From positions 1 to 47,414 of the forward strand of contig JAQULZ010000006.1 of NCBI GenBank assembly GCA_028718375.1: DNA of 47,414 nucleotides, written 5' to 3'. A program made the position numbers and the translations under genes. The stretch is from Victivallaceae bacterium (lineage in GTDB: Bacteria > Verrucomicrobiota > Lentisphaeria > Victivallales > Victivallaceae). Every line of letters begins with the position of its first letter. Within the stretch, counting starts at the first letter, position 1. The notes under the pieces were generated by a model, which saw nothing but the letters and a program-made list of their open reading frames with translations, ran no database searches and was not told where the DNA came from. Positions 7,604 to 15,359 of this stretch are shown piece after piece.

Positions 7604-8863
7604 ATGGATTGGATATTGCCGATAGTCATACTTTTTTATGTGCTCACCTGTCTGGGAACGCTTACTCTGGAATTGCTGAACCTGGGCCACTTAAAAAAAC
7701 GGGGCAGTGAGGTGCCGGTTGAATTCACCGGGGCTATCGATGCCGCGGCTTTGCAGAAAAGCAATGCCTATACTTTCGCCAATTCCCGTTTCGCCATGGT
7801 GCACGATATTTATAACCGGGTAATCGCTTTGGTTTTCATTTTCGGCGGCATCCTCGCCTGGTATAATAAAACCCTGTTCGATTATCACCATCAATATCAT
7901 TGGTCATTCCCGGTCTGGGGATTGATTTTCGTCATGTTATTGAGCTATGCCAAAACTTTTCTCAATATTCCGTTCAACCTTTACCAGACCTTCAACATCG
8001 AACGGCGTTTCGGCTTCAATACCATGAGTCTGCTGTTATGGCTCGGCGACCTGCTTAAAAGCCTGGCGGTTTCCACGGTATTGATTTCCATGTTGCTGCT
8101 CGGTGCATTCTGGCTGGTCGAGCGCCTTCCCGGCTGGTGGTGGTTTCCGGTCTGGGCGTTTTTTTTCATTTTCACCCTGTTCGTGATTTATATTTCTCCC
8201 TATATTCTTGAACCGCTGTTCAATAAGTTTACCCCGGTCGGGGATGAAAAACTGGCGGCGGACATCATCGCCCTGCTGAAAAAAGCGGGGATTGAAGTCA
8301 GCGGCGTTTTTACCATGGACGCGTCGAAACGGACGAAACACTCGAACGCTTATTTTACCGGGCTGGGGCGGGTCAAACGGATTATAATTTTCGATACCCT
8401 GCTGGAAAAATTGACCGAAGCGGAATTGCTGGCGGTACTGGCTCATGAAGCCGGACATTGCCGTAAAAAGCACGTCCTTCAGAATCTGGCGCTGTTTGAA
8501 TTTCTGTCGGCGATCGGAGCGTATATTGCGTTTTTATTGCTGGAAAGCGGTATCCTGGTGACGATCTTCAATCTGAAGACCGATACATTTTTCGCCAAAA
8601 TGATCGTCCTGAGTTTCATTGCCGGAATAATTTTATGGGCGATGCCGTTGTTTTTTAATGCAGTTTCGCGCCATTTCGAGCGGGAAGCGGATGATTTCGC
8701 GGTAAACCTGATCGGCAGCGGCAAACCGCTGGCAGACGCCCTGATTAAGCTGTCCGCCGACAACCTGGCGAATCTGTATCCGCAGCCTTTGTATGCTTAT
8801 TTCAATTATTCCCACCCGCCCGTTCTGGAACGCGTCCGGAAACTTCAGGCGGCCCGGAAATAA
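7604..8863 (+). CDS. M48 family (Ste24/CAAX-protease-like) membrane metalloprotease
   Basis: A 419-residue multi-spanning protein with the M48A layout: N-terminal membrane segments (residues 3-22, 65-85, 100-120), an M48 N-terminal domain (FNLYQTFNIERRFGFNTMS), further membrane spans, the zinc motif HEAGH (about 284-288) and the downstream glutamate ligand in FEREADDFAVNL. It ends with NYSHPPVLERVRKL, a typical Ste24-type C-terminal motif. In eukaryotes such enzymes trim prenylated proteins; bacterial members are general membrane-protein quality-control proteases, the more likely role here. Length matches the family. Its own promoter is seen upstream. The CgeB-like glycosyltransferase gene starts 6 bp after its stop, indicating cotranscription. 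Confidence 0.92.
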   Translation: MDWILPIVILFYVLTCLGTLTLELLNLGHLKKRGSEVPVEFTGAIDAAALQKSNAYTFANSRFAMVHDIYNRVIALVFIFGGILAWYNKTLFDYHHQYHWSFPVWGLIFVMLLSYAKTFLNIPFNLYQTFNIERRFGFNTMSLLLWLGDLLKSLAVSTVLISMLLLGAFWLVERLPGWWWFPVWAFFFIFTLFVIYISPYILEPLFNKFTPVGDEKLAADIIALLKKAGIEVSGVFTMDASKRTKHSNAYFTGLGRVKRIIIFDTLLEKLTEAELLAVLAHEAGHCRKKHVLQNLALFEFLSAIGAYIAFLLLESGILVTIFNLKTDTFFAKMIVLSFIAGIILWAMPLFFNAVSRHFEREADDFAVNLIGSGKPLADALIKLSADNLANLYPQPLYAYFNYSHPPVLERVRKLQAARK

Positions 8864-8869
8864 AACCGC

Positions 8870-9901
8870 ATGCCAAACCCATCGATAACTGAAGCGACGC
8901 CGGCCATGAAAATATTGTTCGTCGCTGCTCTGGACGGCTGGATGGGAATTCATATACGGCATTTTGCCGCGGGTTTCGCATACCTGGGGCATGACGTGAA
9001 ACTGCTGGATTACAAACGAATGGAACGGGGGCTCAATCCCTTCGCCAGGATAGACCGGGTTAAGCATGCACGTCGGCATCAGGCGCTGGAAAAAGAAATC
9101 AAAACCCGGCCGCCTGACCTGATAATTTTCGTCATTGCGCATTTGAAATTCGATTTTGCCCGCATCCGGAGTTTTTTCAGTGGAACTGTCGTGGTTTACG
9201 ACCTGGACGGCCCCGGCTGGAAGGGTTACGAAGCGCTGGACTGGATCAGGGATATTAACTTATTAGTTACCGTGTCCCAGGTCAGCCGGCGCTTTTTAAA
9301 TGAAAAAGGGATTCGCACCGAATATCTGCCGCACGGGGTCGATGCCGCTTATTACCGGCCATTGCCGCTTTCCGGGCGGGAAAAGGCGTTTTACGGTTCG
9401 CCCTTGGCTTTTGTGGGGCGTCCCACCGCCAGAAGAATCCGCCTGTTCGGTCAGATTGCGGATCAGGGGCTGGTCCTGTGGGGACGGCGCTGGTCCCGTC
9501 GCAATGAATGCCCCAACGCAGTTCTCCGCGCCTTAACCCGGTCGTCCCGCGATATTATCGGGAACGACGTAGTCAAAATCTATTCCGGTTCCGACCTGAT
9601 GCTGAATGTCCTCCGGGAGCCGCTGCATGAACCGCCGACCATCATGAGTTTACAGGCTTTCCTGGTGCCTGCCGTCGGTACCTGCCTGTTGACCGAGTGG
9701 GTGGAAGAACTCGAAGCGGCTTTTGAACCCGGATGCGAACTGCTGGCGTTCAAATCGGAGGCTGAGTTCAGAGAGCTGGCGGTAAGATATTCCACCGATA
9801 AAAAACGGCTGCGGGAAATCGGGGCAAACGGCCGCGCCAGATGCCTGGCCGATCATACCCACGAAAAACGCGCCGCTCAGCTTGTAAGCTGGCTCCAATA
9901 A
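8870..9901 (+). CDS. CgeB-like GT-B glycosyltransferase
   Basis: A 343-residue protein resembling the CgeB/DUF3880 glycosyltransferases. It has an N-terminal Rossmann half (MKILFVAALDGWMGIHIRHF, then LIIFVIAHLKFDFARIRSFF), the middle YLPHGVDAAYYRPLP linker motif and a C-terminal half with IYSGSDLMLNVLREPLHE followed by MSLQAFLVPAVGTCLLTEW and ELLAFKSEAEF, a usual donor-site region. In other bacteria such enzymes modify cell-surface or spore polysaccharides or glycosylate proteins. The start could also be the ATG at 8906, which begins right at the Rossmann strand; the 12 extra residues from 8870 look unstructured. It is tightly linked to the upstream M48 gene. Confidence 0.8.
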   Translation: MPNPSITEATPAMKILFVAALDGWMGIHIRHFAAGFAYLGHDVKLLDYKRMERGLNPFARIDRVKHARRHQALEKEIKTRPPDLIIFVIAHLKFDFARIRSFFSGTVVVYDLDGPGWKGYEALDWIRDINLLVTVSQVSRRFLNEKGIRTEYLPHGVDAAYYRPLPLSGREKAFYGSPLAFVGRPTARRIRLFGQIADQGLVLWGRRWSRRNECPNAVLRALTRSSRDIIGNDVVKIYSGSDLMLNVLREPLHEPPTIMSLQAFLVPAVGTCLLTEWVEELEAAFEPGCELLAFKSEAEFRELAVRYSTDKKRLREIGANGRARCLADHTHEKRAAQLVSWLQ

Positions 9902-9906
9902 ACGTT

Positions 9907-9933
9907 TACCAATTTGCGATCGCAAAGTTGGTA
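9907..9933. repeat. short palindrome with TACCAA...TTGGTA ends
   Basis: A near-perfect 27-bp palindrome five bases after the stop of the glycosyltransferase gene: TACCAA, a perfect 14-bp core TTTGCGATCGCAAA (9913-9926), and TTGGTA. The same ATACCAA.TT(C/G)GC-type end is seen at 11068, 16812, 17010, 17259 and 33294, so it belongs to one family of small palindromic elements. It may also act as a transcription end site. Confidence 0.55.
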
Positions 9934-9949
9934 TTAAATACCGGATAAA

Positions 9950-9990
9950 AAACATTTCCTATTGCAATAGGTGATGTTTTGTGCTAATAT
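9950..9990 (+). promoter_or_regulatory. promoter with overlapping palindrome upstream of the prepilin-like gene
   Basis: TTGCAA at 9962-9967, a 17-bp spacer and TAATAT at 9985-9990 form a plausible promoter about 100 bp before the ATG at 10091. Its -35 element sits inside a perfect 14-bp palindrome, CCTATTGCAATAGG (9958-9971), flanked by AAACAT/ATGTTT arms (9950-9955, 9974-9979). That placement suggests a repressor or activator site, but no regulator can be named. Confidence 0.45.
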
Positions 9991-10090
9991 AGTAAATATA
10001 AGTGGCAGAGAATTGCAGTCGAGTAAGTAACTAACTGCTTACTTAAGCATTGTCTGTATTTAGCATCAATACCATGTAGCCTTGTAAATA

Positions 10091-10861
10091 ATGAAAAAAC
10101 ACTTTTCAACGTTCACGATTATCGAACTTCTCGTGGTGATAACCGTCATCGCCATTCTGGCGGCCGTATTATTGCCGACGTTTACGAATGCCAGAAACAA
10201 AGCCAAAAGCATTAAGTGCGTGAGCAATCAGAAGCAGGCCGGTTCGGCTTTCATGATGTATGCGACGGATTACGACGGCTTCGCTTACGGCGGCCCGGAA
10301 TGGGGTGCGGTAATGCTGCCGGAAGCCATCGTGAAACCATATCGGGAGACGAACAAAATTAAATGGCCAAATGCTCCAGCCGGTCAGGGTTATCTCCAGG
10401 GTGAAGAGATATTGTTCTGTCCTGCCACTATCATTTCAAATTTGAGCGGTGCTGAAGCCTATGGCAGTGCCCTGAGCGGTTTGCTCCAAGGGGCTACCCC
10501 CTTCAGGTTCACCACCATTGGTACCGTAAAAAATCCGGATCAGGATTCTCCGCCTTTACCTATTCCGTTTAAATACTACATTACCCCCAGCAACAGCCTC
10601 TTGGGAGGGGACAGTGCGATAATCGCCGAGCCGAGCAATAATAAATACACTTATTTCAGCGGAATTACCAACAAAACCGATTATTATCACATCGATATGC
10701 GGCATAAGAAGGAAGCAAATATTTTCATGGCCGACGGTCATGTCAGAACGGTCGGCAACGATTTGAGCGAGTACTATTTTTATAATATCCGCGGCAGCAG
10801 CTATAAAGACGAGAAAATCAGGGTTGCCATCCAAGACGAAAACCCCTACAGTTTAAATTAA
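10091..10861 (+). CDS. prepilin-type pseudopilin with H-X9-DG signature
   Basis: A 256-residue secreted protein beginning with a type IV pilin-like segment (FTIIELLVVITVIAILAAV, residues 8-26) that should be cut by a prepilin peptidase. The residue before the Phe is Thr rather than the classical Gly, as is frequent in Lentisphaerota relatives. The body contains NARNKAKSIKCVSNQKQAGSAF and MYATDYDGF, and near the C terminus RHKKEANIFMADGHV, where His, nine residues, then Asp-Gly match the H-X9-DG motif of this very expanded PVC family. Such proteins are presumed type II secretion or pilus-related minor pilins; many occur per genome with unknown individual roles. No clear ribosome site precedes the ATG. 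Confidence 0.9.
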   Translation: MKKHFSTFTIIELLVVITVIAILAAVLLPTFTNARNKAKSIKCVSNQKQAGSAFMMYATDYDGFAYGGPEWGAVMLPEAIVKPYRETNKIKWPNAPAGQGYLQGEEILFCPATIISNLSGAEAYGSALSGLLQGATPFRFTTIGTVKNPDQDSPPLPIPFKYYITPSNSLLGGDSAIIAEPSNNKYTYFSGITNKTDYYHIDMRHKKEANIFMADGHVRTVGNDLSEYYFYNIRGSSYKDEKIRVAIQDENPYSLN

Positions 10862-10936
10862 TTCATTCCCTGTTCAGAAACAAATAAAAAGTTTTCTGCC
10901 GTTCGGTCGAAGCGGTACATTGCCGTTTGCGCAATA

Positions 10937-10982
10937 CCTGCCGCATTGCGGCAGGCTGCGATGAAAAACCTCGTTGAGGTTT
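10937..10982. repeat. two-hairpin repeat, copy 1
   Basis: Two perfect hairpins, CCTGCCGC-ATT-GCGGCAGG (10937-10955) and AAACCTC-GTT-GAGGTTT (10966-10982). The reverse complement of this stretch and its left flank aligns with 16838-16905 over about 55-60 bp with scattered differences, so it is a dispersed repeat. The surrounding gap 10862-11359 has no gene; it holds this repeat, the 156-bp foldback repeat and the padR promoter. Confidence 0.6.
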
Positions 10983-11067
10983 AAAACGGTCGAGCTTATT
11001 TTTCTGTAACGTTGCTGCGATTTAAGTCCAAATGCACAATATTCGTGTTATAGATATTTTTGCTCTT

Positions 11068-11223
11068 ATACCAATTCGCTCTCATTCATAGACATTTCGA
11101 TGGTTCTTTTGAGCCGATTTTTGCTATAAATCCTCGCGCGATACTCTGTATCGCTCTGCGGTTTATAACCAAAATCCATCTCAAAATCCGCCATCGCCAT
11201 TATCTATGACTGATCGCTCATTA
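11068..11223 (-). repeat. 156-bp foldback (MITE-like) repeat, copy A
   Basis: The reverse complement of this stretch matches 17104-17259 across 156 bp with only a few substitutions. The unit is itself a long imperfect palindrome: its two arms (for example TCATAGATAATGGCGATGG against TCATAGACATTTCGATGG) pair toward a central GCGATA/TATCGC hairpin. One end carries ATACCAATTCGCTC. No open reading frame is present. Such structure is typical of miniature inverted-repeat elements moved by a transposase encoded elsewhere. Confidence 0.8.
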
Positions 11224-11287
11224 GTATTAATTTATTGCCGCGACCTGAGATAACTAGAAAATTTTTTATTAAAAAATACTTTTCCGC

Positions 11288-11329
11288 TTGACATACCTCC
11301 GGTGTCGATGTATTCTCTATACATAGACA
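11288..11329 (+). promoter_or_regulatory. padR promoter with PadR-type operator
   Basis: TTGACA (11288-11293), a 17-bp spacer and TATTCT (11311-11316) form a strong vegetative promoter. Overlapping the -10 is a 27-bp dyad centred at 11316: TGTC, ATGTAT, five bases, ATACAT, GACA, with matching arms (11303-11329). The ATGT-N9-ACAT core fits known PadR-family operators, so autorepression of the following padR gene is likely. Confidence 0.75.
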
Positions 11330-11359
11330 GCCAATGCATAATAACGAAGGAGGTATGAG

Positions 11360-11692
11360 ATGACTATCAACGGTGATTTAATGCGCGGCGTGGCGGAGCC
11401 GGTGATTCTTAATCTGCTGACTACCAAAAAGATGTACGGTTATGAGATAATTAAGCTCGTCAATGAAAAAACCAACCACGCTTTTCAGTGGAAGGAAGGA
11501 ACGCTGTATCCGTGTCTGCACCGGCTGGAAACCGCCGGACTGATCAAAGGCGAATGGCAGTTTGCGGAAAACAACAAGCCCCGGAAATATTATGTTTTGA
11601 CCGGGAAGGGAACCGCCGCCGCCGTGGAAAGGAAAGCGGAATGGCGGCTGTTTGCGCAATCGGTTAATGCCTTGTTGAGTGTTGCGGTATAA
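11360..11692 (+). CDS. PadR family transcriptional regulator
   Basis: A 110-residue winged-helix repressor with the PadR signature: GVAEPVILNLLTTKKMYGYEI, then WKEGTLYPCLHRLETAGLIKGEW and the wing segment RKYYVLTGKGTAA. Length suits the short PadR subclass. An AGGAGG ribosome site lies just before the ATG. The gene starts 31 bp after a PadR-like dyad that overlaps its own promoter, so it probably represses itself and the next gene, which begins 11 bp after its stop. PadR genes are commonly paired with membrane proteins having an N-terminal HAAS domain, as here. The inducing signal cannot be deduced. Confidence 0.93.
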   Translation: MTINGDLMRGVAEPVILNLLTTKKMYGYEIIKLVNEKTNHAFQWKEGTLYPCLHRLETAGLIKGEWQFAENNKPRKYYVLTGKGTAAAVERKAEWRLFAQSVNALLSVAV

Positions 11693-11703
11693 GGAGTCTG
11701 GTC

Positions 11704-13830
11704 ATGGATAAGAGTAAAACCGAGCGGCTGCTGGATCAGGTGACATCGGGGTTGAAAGCTGATCCGGAAGTCCGTCTCGACGTAAAAAGTGAGCTGCGTT
11801 CTCATTTGGACGCGGAGATCGAAGCCGGTCTCCGGACTGGGCGGTCTGAACCGGAAAGCGTAGACCGGGCGTTGAAATCGTTCGGCGACCCGATCCGGAT
11901 CAGCGATGAAATCGCCGCTGCCAATGCCGCAAAAATGTCGCTGAAAGCCAGGTTGCGCCTTTTGGCCGGCGGCCTGCTGATTCCGGCGGTGATAGTCTGC
12001 GCCTTGGTTAGTTTTGCCTCGAATGGGTTATTGCCGGGCCAATTGATAACGCTGGTAACTGCCGATGGTTTTAATCTCCGGATCGAGAATCGGGATATGG
12101 TCTTCTGGTTTTTTGACCGCTATACGCCGGAAGAACAACTTATTCTGTATGGTGACCGGTCGAGGAACAGCAGAGCTGACCAGCAGAAAGCGATCTGGGA
12201 ACGTTTTCCCGACGACAAAATTTACCTGGCGAACTACGCCCTTACCCTGCTGGCGGAAAGGGGCAAAAGTAAAAGTGGACAGGAAGAAATATTTTCCGTT
12301 CTGAATACCGCAGAACGGAATGATCCGGACAATGCCTTGTATAATTACCTCGTTGCGGGACTGTTGCTGGAAAAAGCCGGCAAGTATGAGAAAATACGTC
12401 GTCAGAACACGCCGCAAGGGGAATGGGAATTCCGGATAACCGACCGTCAGCTGGCAAATCGGGCAGTTGAGGAATATATTAAAGGAACGCGGAAAAAATA
12501 TTTTAAGACCTATATTATGGCATTGGTCCGGCGGCGATTTGATATTATGGGAAAACCTCGGAGCATGAGTGAAAATATCCGGCAAATAGCCATTGCGGCC
12601 GATGTCCTGCTGCCTCAACTGAACTGTTTAAGAAATATTGCCAGGGAAATTTGGGGATATGCCGAAACCTTACAGCAGGAAGGGGAACAGCAGGCCGCGC
12701 TGAAAATAATCGCCCCCTGGAAACGTTATCTGGAACAAGTTACCGAAGATGCCGGTCTACTGATAGATGTTCTGGTTGATACCGCCATCGCGGCAATCGG
12801 AGAAAAAAAACTTCCGGAAATTTACCGCCGGGCCGGTAAACCTGAAACGGCTGAACAAGTTAAGCGGGAACTGGCCCGGATTGTCGCTCCGGTTAATGAC
12901 TGGAAAAAACGGCCTCAGAGTAAAGCACTTGAACCAGAAAAACTTATTAAAGCCTCGGTATTGGCGGGCCTGCTGCTCCCGGCAATCAAAACGGACTTTT
13001 CCGAACGGGAATTGGCGGCAGGCCGCAAGATAGAATACCTTGCCGCTGAAAAACTCGGTTTGATGGTGTTGAATATGTTGTTTATGATCGGGATGATCGG
13101 CGGCCTGCTGACGGCATTTTACTGGCGGCGGTGCTCCGGGCAGAAAGCCATGCTGCTGACGCCGTCTCCGGATCTGGTCGGAAAAATTTTCCTGATGAGC
13201 GTTATGCTGCCGCTGGCGGCGTATGTTTTGATCAGCGTCCTGGGATTCATCGGCGGCCACGAATATAATATCCGGATCAATTTTCCCGGCCTGAGTGCCC
13301 AGTTAAGTCTGTTGCTGGTAGTCATACTTACGACAATATTTGTTTTTATCAGGAAACATATCCGGCAGCGCTGCCTGGAACTCGGAGTGGAAGTGCCCGC
13401 AGCAAAAACTGACCGTTGCCGGCAAACAGCGGTCATCGGTTTATGCTCACTTTTAGGGTTGCTTGCCTTGATTCCGCTCCCGGCGTTTTGCGCTCCCGGT
13501 TCCGTAAAATATCTCCTGGGGGCGGGATTTGCGGTTGCCGCCGGTCTGCTGGCGCTCGGCGTAATTTTTGCCGCGCCATACTTGTCGGCGATGTTTTCAG
13601 GCAAAAGATATGCCTTGTATTACGGGGCGCTGGCGAAAACCGCAGTTCCGGTGCTGGCGCTGGCCATGATTTTCATGACTCTGATCGTCATGCCGTATCT
13701 TGACTGGCGGGAAGCCCGCCTGATCAGTGAAGACCGGATCATCTACGGACAGCCGCGGAGTTTTACTCCGGTGGAGTACCGGGTGACGCAGCGGCTTAAA
13801 AGGGCTATGCTGAAGGCGCTGGATGAGTGA
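11704..13830 (+). CDS. HAAS-domain membrane protein with TPR-like region
   Basis: A 708-residue protein cotranscribed with padR. Residues about 1-80 resemble a HAAS/permease-prefix domain (VTSGLKADPEVRLDVKSELRSHLDAEIE, then SVDRALKSFGDP), the usual partner of PadR-type regulators. A membrane segment follows at about 84-106. The stretch about 140-430 is helical and TPR-like (YLANYALTLLAERG; NALYNYLVAGLLLEKAGKYE) and probably faces the periplasm. Residues about 445-690 contain around six further membrane segments. I do not recognise an enzyme or transporter signature. The likely theme is envelope sensing or stress response, inferred only from the PadR/HAAS pairing. The fusion of HAAS, TPR-like and multi-TM parts seems unusual. 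Confidence 0.78.
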   Translation: MDKSKTERLLDQVTSGLKADPEVRLDVKSELRSHLDAEIEAGLRTGRSEPESVDRALKSFGDPIRISDEIAAANAAKMSLKARLRLLAGGLLIPAVIVCALVSFASNGLLPGQLITLVTADGFNLRIENRDMVFWFFDRYTPEEQLILYGDRSRNSRADQQKAIWERFPDDKIYLANYALTLLAERGKSKSGQEEIFSVLNTAERNDPDNALYNYLVAGLLLEKAGKYEKIRRQNTPQGEWEFRITDRQLANRAVEEYIKGTRKKYFKTYIMALVRRRFDIMGKPRSMSENIRQIAIAADVLLPQLNCLRNIAREIWGYAETLQQEGEQQAALKIIAPWKRYLEQVTEDAGLLIDVLVDTAIAAIGEKKLPEIYRRAGKPETAEQVKRELARIVAPVNDWKKRPQSKALEPEKLIKASVLAGLLLPAIKTDFSERELAAGRKIEYLAAEKLGLMVLNMLFMIGMIGGLLTAFYWRRCSGQKAMLLTPSPDLVGKIFLMSVMLPLAAYVLISVLGFIGGHEYNIRINFPGLSAQLSLLLVVILTTIFVFIRKHIRQRCLELGVEVPAAKTDRCRQTAVIGLCSLLGLLALIPLPAFCAPGSVKYLLGAGFAVAAGLLALGVIFAAPYLSAMFSGKRYALYYGALAKTAVPVLALAMIFMTLIVMPYLDWREARLISEDRIIYGQPRSFTPVEYRVTQRLKRAMLKALDE

Positions 13831-13834
13831 AGCG

Positions 13835-14674
13835 TTACAATTTAAAGGTCATAGTCCAGCCGGAATTGAAGGGAGTTAAATTTTGTCCTTCCAGTGCCCG
13901 ATAAAGTCGCGCGAAACCGTTCATGCCGGTGCAATGTCCCAAAAATAATTGGCAGTCCCGGCGTTTACGGAAGAACGCCGCGGTCAATTCAATTTCTTCA
14001 TCGGATACTTTATCCAGATGACTGCCGCCCAGGATATAACGGACCGGCTTATCGGTCAGGGTTTCAGCCTTTTCGACGATTTGCCGCAAGCCGCAATGCG
14101 AACAGCCGACTGCCAGCAGCGCGGCGTTTTCTCCATGCAGCAACAGGGAAATTTCGTCTTCGAAGCGATCGGGTATGAGTTTGCCGTCCGGTCCGTCCAC
14201 GAAAAAATTCCAGTCCCCGGGCAGTTCCCGCCGCCCGCCCGAGGTAAATACTGCGGCATCCGGAAAGCCCGGCGGCTTGGAGTCGAGCCAGCTTACCCGA
14301 GCGTCCAGTTCGGCCTGTTCAATCCGTTTCAGGGCCGGTTCGTTCAGCCCGATATAATGCATTCTGCCGGTCGAGGAGGAATATTTGGGTTCGGTTGCCC
14401 GGCGGTGAATCAGTAAATCAGCCTGCGGACACTCGTCGAGCGCCCGGGGCAGACCGTTGCCGTGGTCATGGTGACCGTGACTCAGGATGATCGCATCGAC
14501 GCCGAATAATTCAACTTCCAGCAGTTCGGCGTTCCGGCAGAAAAGTTCGCCGGCGCCGGTGTCGAATAAATAATTGCGCGCCGGTGATTCGATCAGGATG
14601 CTCAGACCGGACTCTCCCTGCAAAGCGCCGCGGCCGGCGGTATTATCCGCCAAAATGATAACTTTTACCTGCAT
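13835..14674 (-). CDS. MBL-fold metallo-hydrolase
   Basis: A 279-residue metallo-beta-lactamase-fold protein. The metal-binding motif HGHHDHGNG is clear (about residues 71-79), with the further ligands in VGCSHCGLRQIVE and GGSHL and the late FLGHCTGM motif. This pattern (DNTAGRGALQGESGLSILIE start, SHGHHDHGNGL, GCSHCG) matches the subfamily annotated as dihydropterin/beta-ribofuranosylaminobenzene 5'-phosphate synthase-like proteins, mostly of unproven function. I placed the start at the ATG at 14674 (MQVKVIILADN); the ATG at 14788 adds 38 residues without domain match. It is convergent with the upstream HAAS gene, with four bases between the stops. Confidence 0.85.
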   Translation of the reverse strand: MQVKVIILADNTAGRGALQGESGLSILIESPARNYLFDTGAGELFCRNAELLEVELFGVDAIILSHGHHDHGNGLPRALDECPQADLLIHRRATEPKYSSSTGRMHYIGLNEPALKRIEQAELDARVSWLDSKPPGFPDAAVFTSGGRRELPGDWNFFVDGPDGKLIPDRFEDEISLLLHGENAALLAVGCSHCGLRQIVEKAETLTDKPVRYILGGSHLDKVSDEEIELTAAFFRKRRDCQLFLGHCTGMNGFARLYRALEGQNLTPFNSGWTMTFKL

Positions 14675-14915
14675 AACCGTCAAAATATTCCTGCAGTGCA
14701 GTTTATTTCTGAAGGCCATGACTATACTTGCTTTTGCTTGAGCTGTCAAGTTGTGAAGCAGATCAATGGTTACTCCATTCTGGTTCAATAAAAACTTTCT
14801 GCCGTTCAGGCTATCCCGAAATAATTTTTGATTTATCGGTCAGGAATTTGCATCCCCAATCGGGCAGTTTTCGAAATTTAACTTTTAAAAATTTCCGTTT
14901 TTTTCTGAAAAAGAC

Positions 14916-14967
14916 TTGACTAGATTAGATTACGATTGTAATTTCAGGAAAGAATTACAAATGTAAT
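14916..14967 (+). promoter_or_regulatory. blaI promoter with two BlaI/MecI-type operators
   Basis: TTGACT (14916-14921) lies 17 bp before a weak -10 TAATTT (14939-14944). Two 14-bp dyads follow the BlaI/MecI pattern: ATTACGATTGTAAT (14929-14942), overlapping the promoter, and ATTACAAATGTAAT (14954-14967), centred 25 bp later. The core TACA-N2-TGTA fits known BlaI operators. Autoregulation by the next gene is therefore likely. The rest of the 313-bp gap (14675-14915) shows only an A/T-rich stretch and a short match to 10883-10905. Confidence 0.75.
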
Positions 14968-14971
14968 AATA

Positions 14972-14986
14972 TGTCAGGAGCTGACA
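14972..14986 (+). promoter_or_regulatory. hairpin enclosing the blaI ribosome-binding site
   Basis: TGTCAG-GAG-CTGACA is a perfect 6-bp stem whose loop is part of the AGGAG Shine-Dalgarno sequence of the gene starting at 14988. If formed in the mRNA it would hide the ribosome site, which could keep repressor levels low. Confidence 0.45.
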
Positions 14987-14987
14987 C

Positions 14988-15359
14988 ATGAATAAAGACG
15001 TCAGAATATCAGACGCTGAAATTGAGGTAATGAAGATCGCCTGGGAAAAAAATCCCATAACTTCCAATGAGATAGTTGAGAAGCTTTTGCAAACCACGAG
15101 CTGGGCGCCCAAGACAATAAGAACTCTGATTAACCGGCTTGCCAATAAAGGCGCCCTTAATTACAAGCACCAGGGAAAAGGCTATTTATATACTCCCGGT
15201 GTTTCAAAAGAAGAATGCGTTAAGGCGGAAACCGAATCATTCTTAAACCGAATGTTTGACGGGGCCCTCATGCCGATGCTGACTTATTTTGCCGAATCCC
15301 GGAAACTCAGTTCTGAAGACATAGAAAATTTAAAAAATATAATCGAGGGAAATCATTGA
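14988..15359 (+). CDS. BlaI/MecI/CopY family repressor
   Basis: A 123-residue repressor with a typical penicillinase-repressor winged helix (RISDAEIEVMKIAWEK at the start, SNEIVEKLL, WAPKTIRTLINRLANKGAL) and a C-terminal dimerisation part (SFLNRMFDGALMPMLTYFAES). In the family, proteolysis of the repressor by a BlaR1-like membrane protease releases the operon. Its stop overlaps the start region of the M56 protease gene, giving tight coupling. Two matching operators sit upstream. The trigger here is unlikely to be a beta-lactam, because the partner lacks a penicillin-binding sensor. Confidence 0.94.
   Translation: MNKDVRISDAEIEVMKIAWEKNPITSNEIVEKLLQTTSWAPKTIRTLINRLANKGALNYKHQGKGYLYTPGVSKEECVKAETESFLNRMFDGALMPMLTYFAESRKLSSEDIENLKNIIEGNH

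Noticed and set aside
13119-13604. Long minus-strand open frame inside the HAAS gene.
   Set aside because: It is fully covered by the well-supported plus-strand membrane protein and has no domain match.
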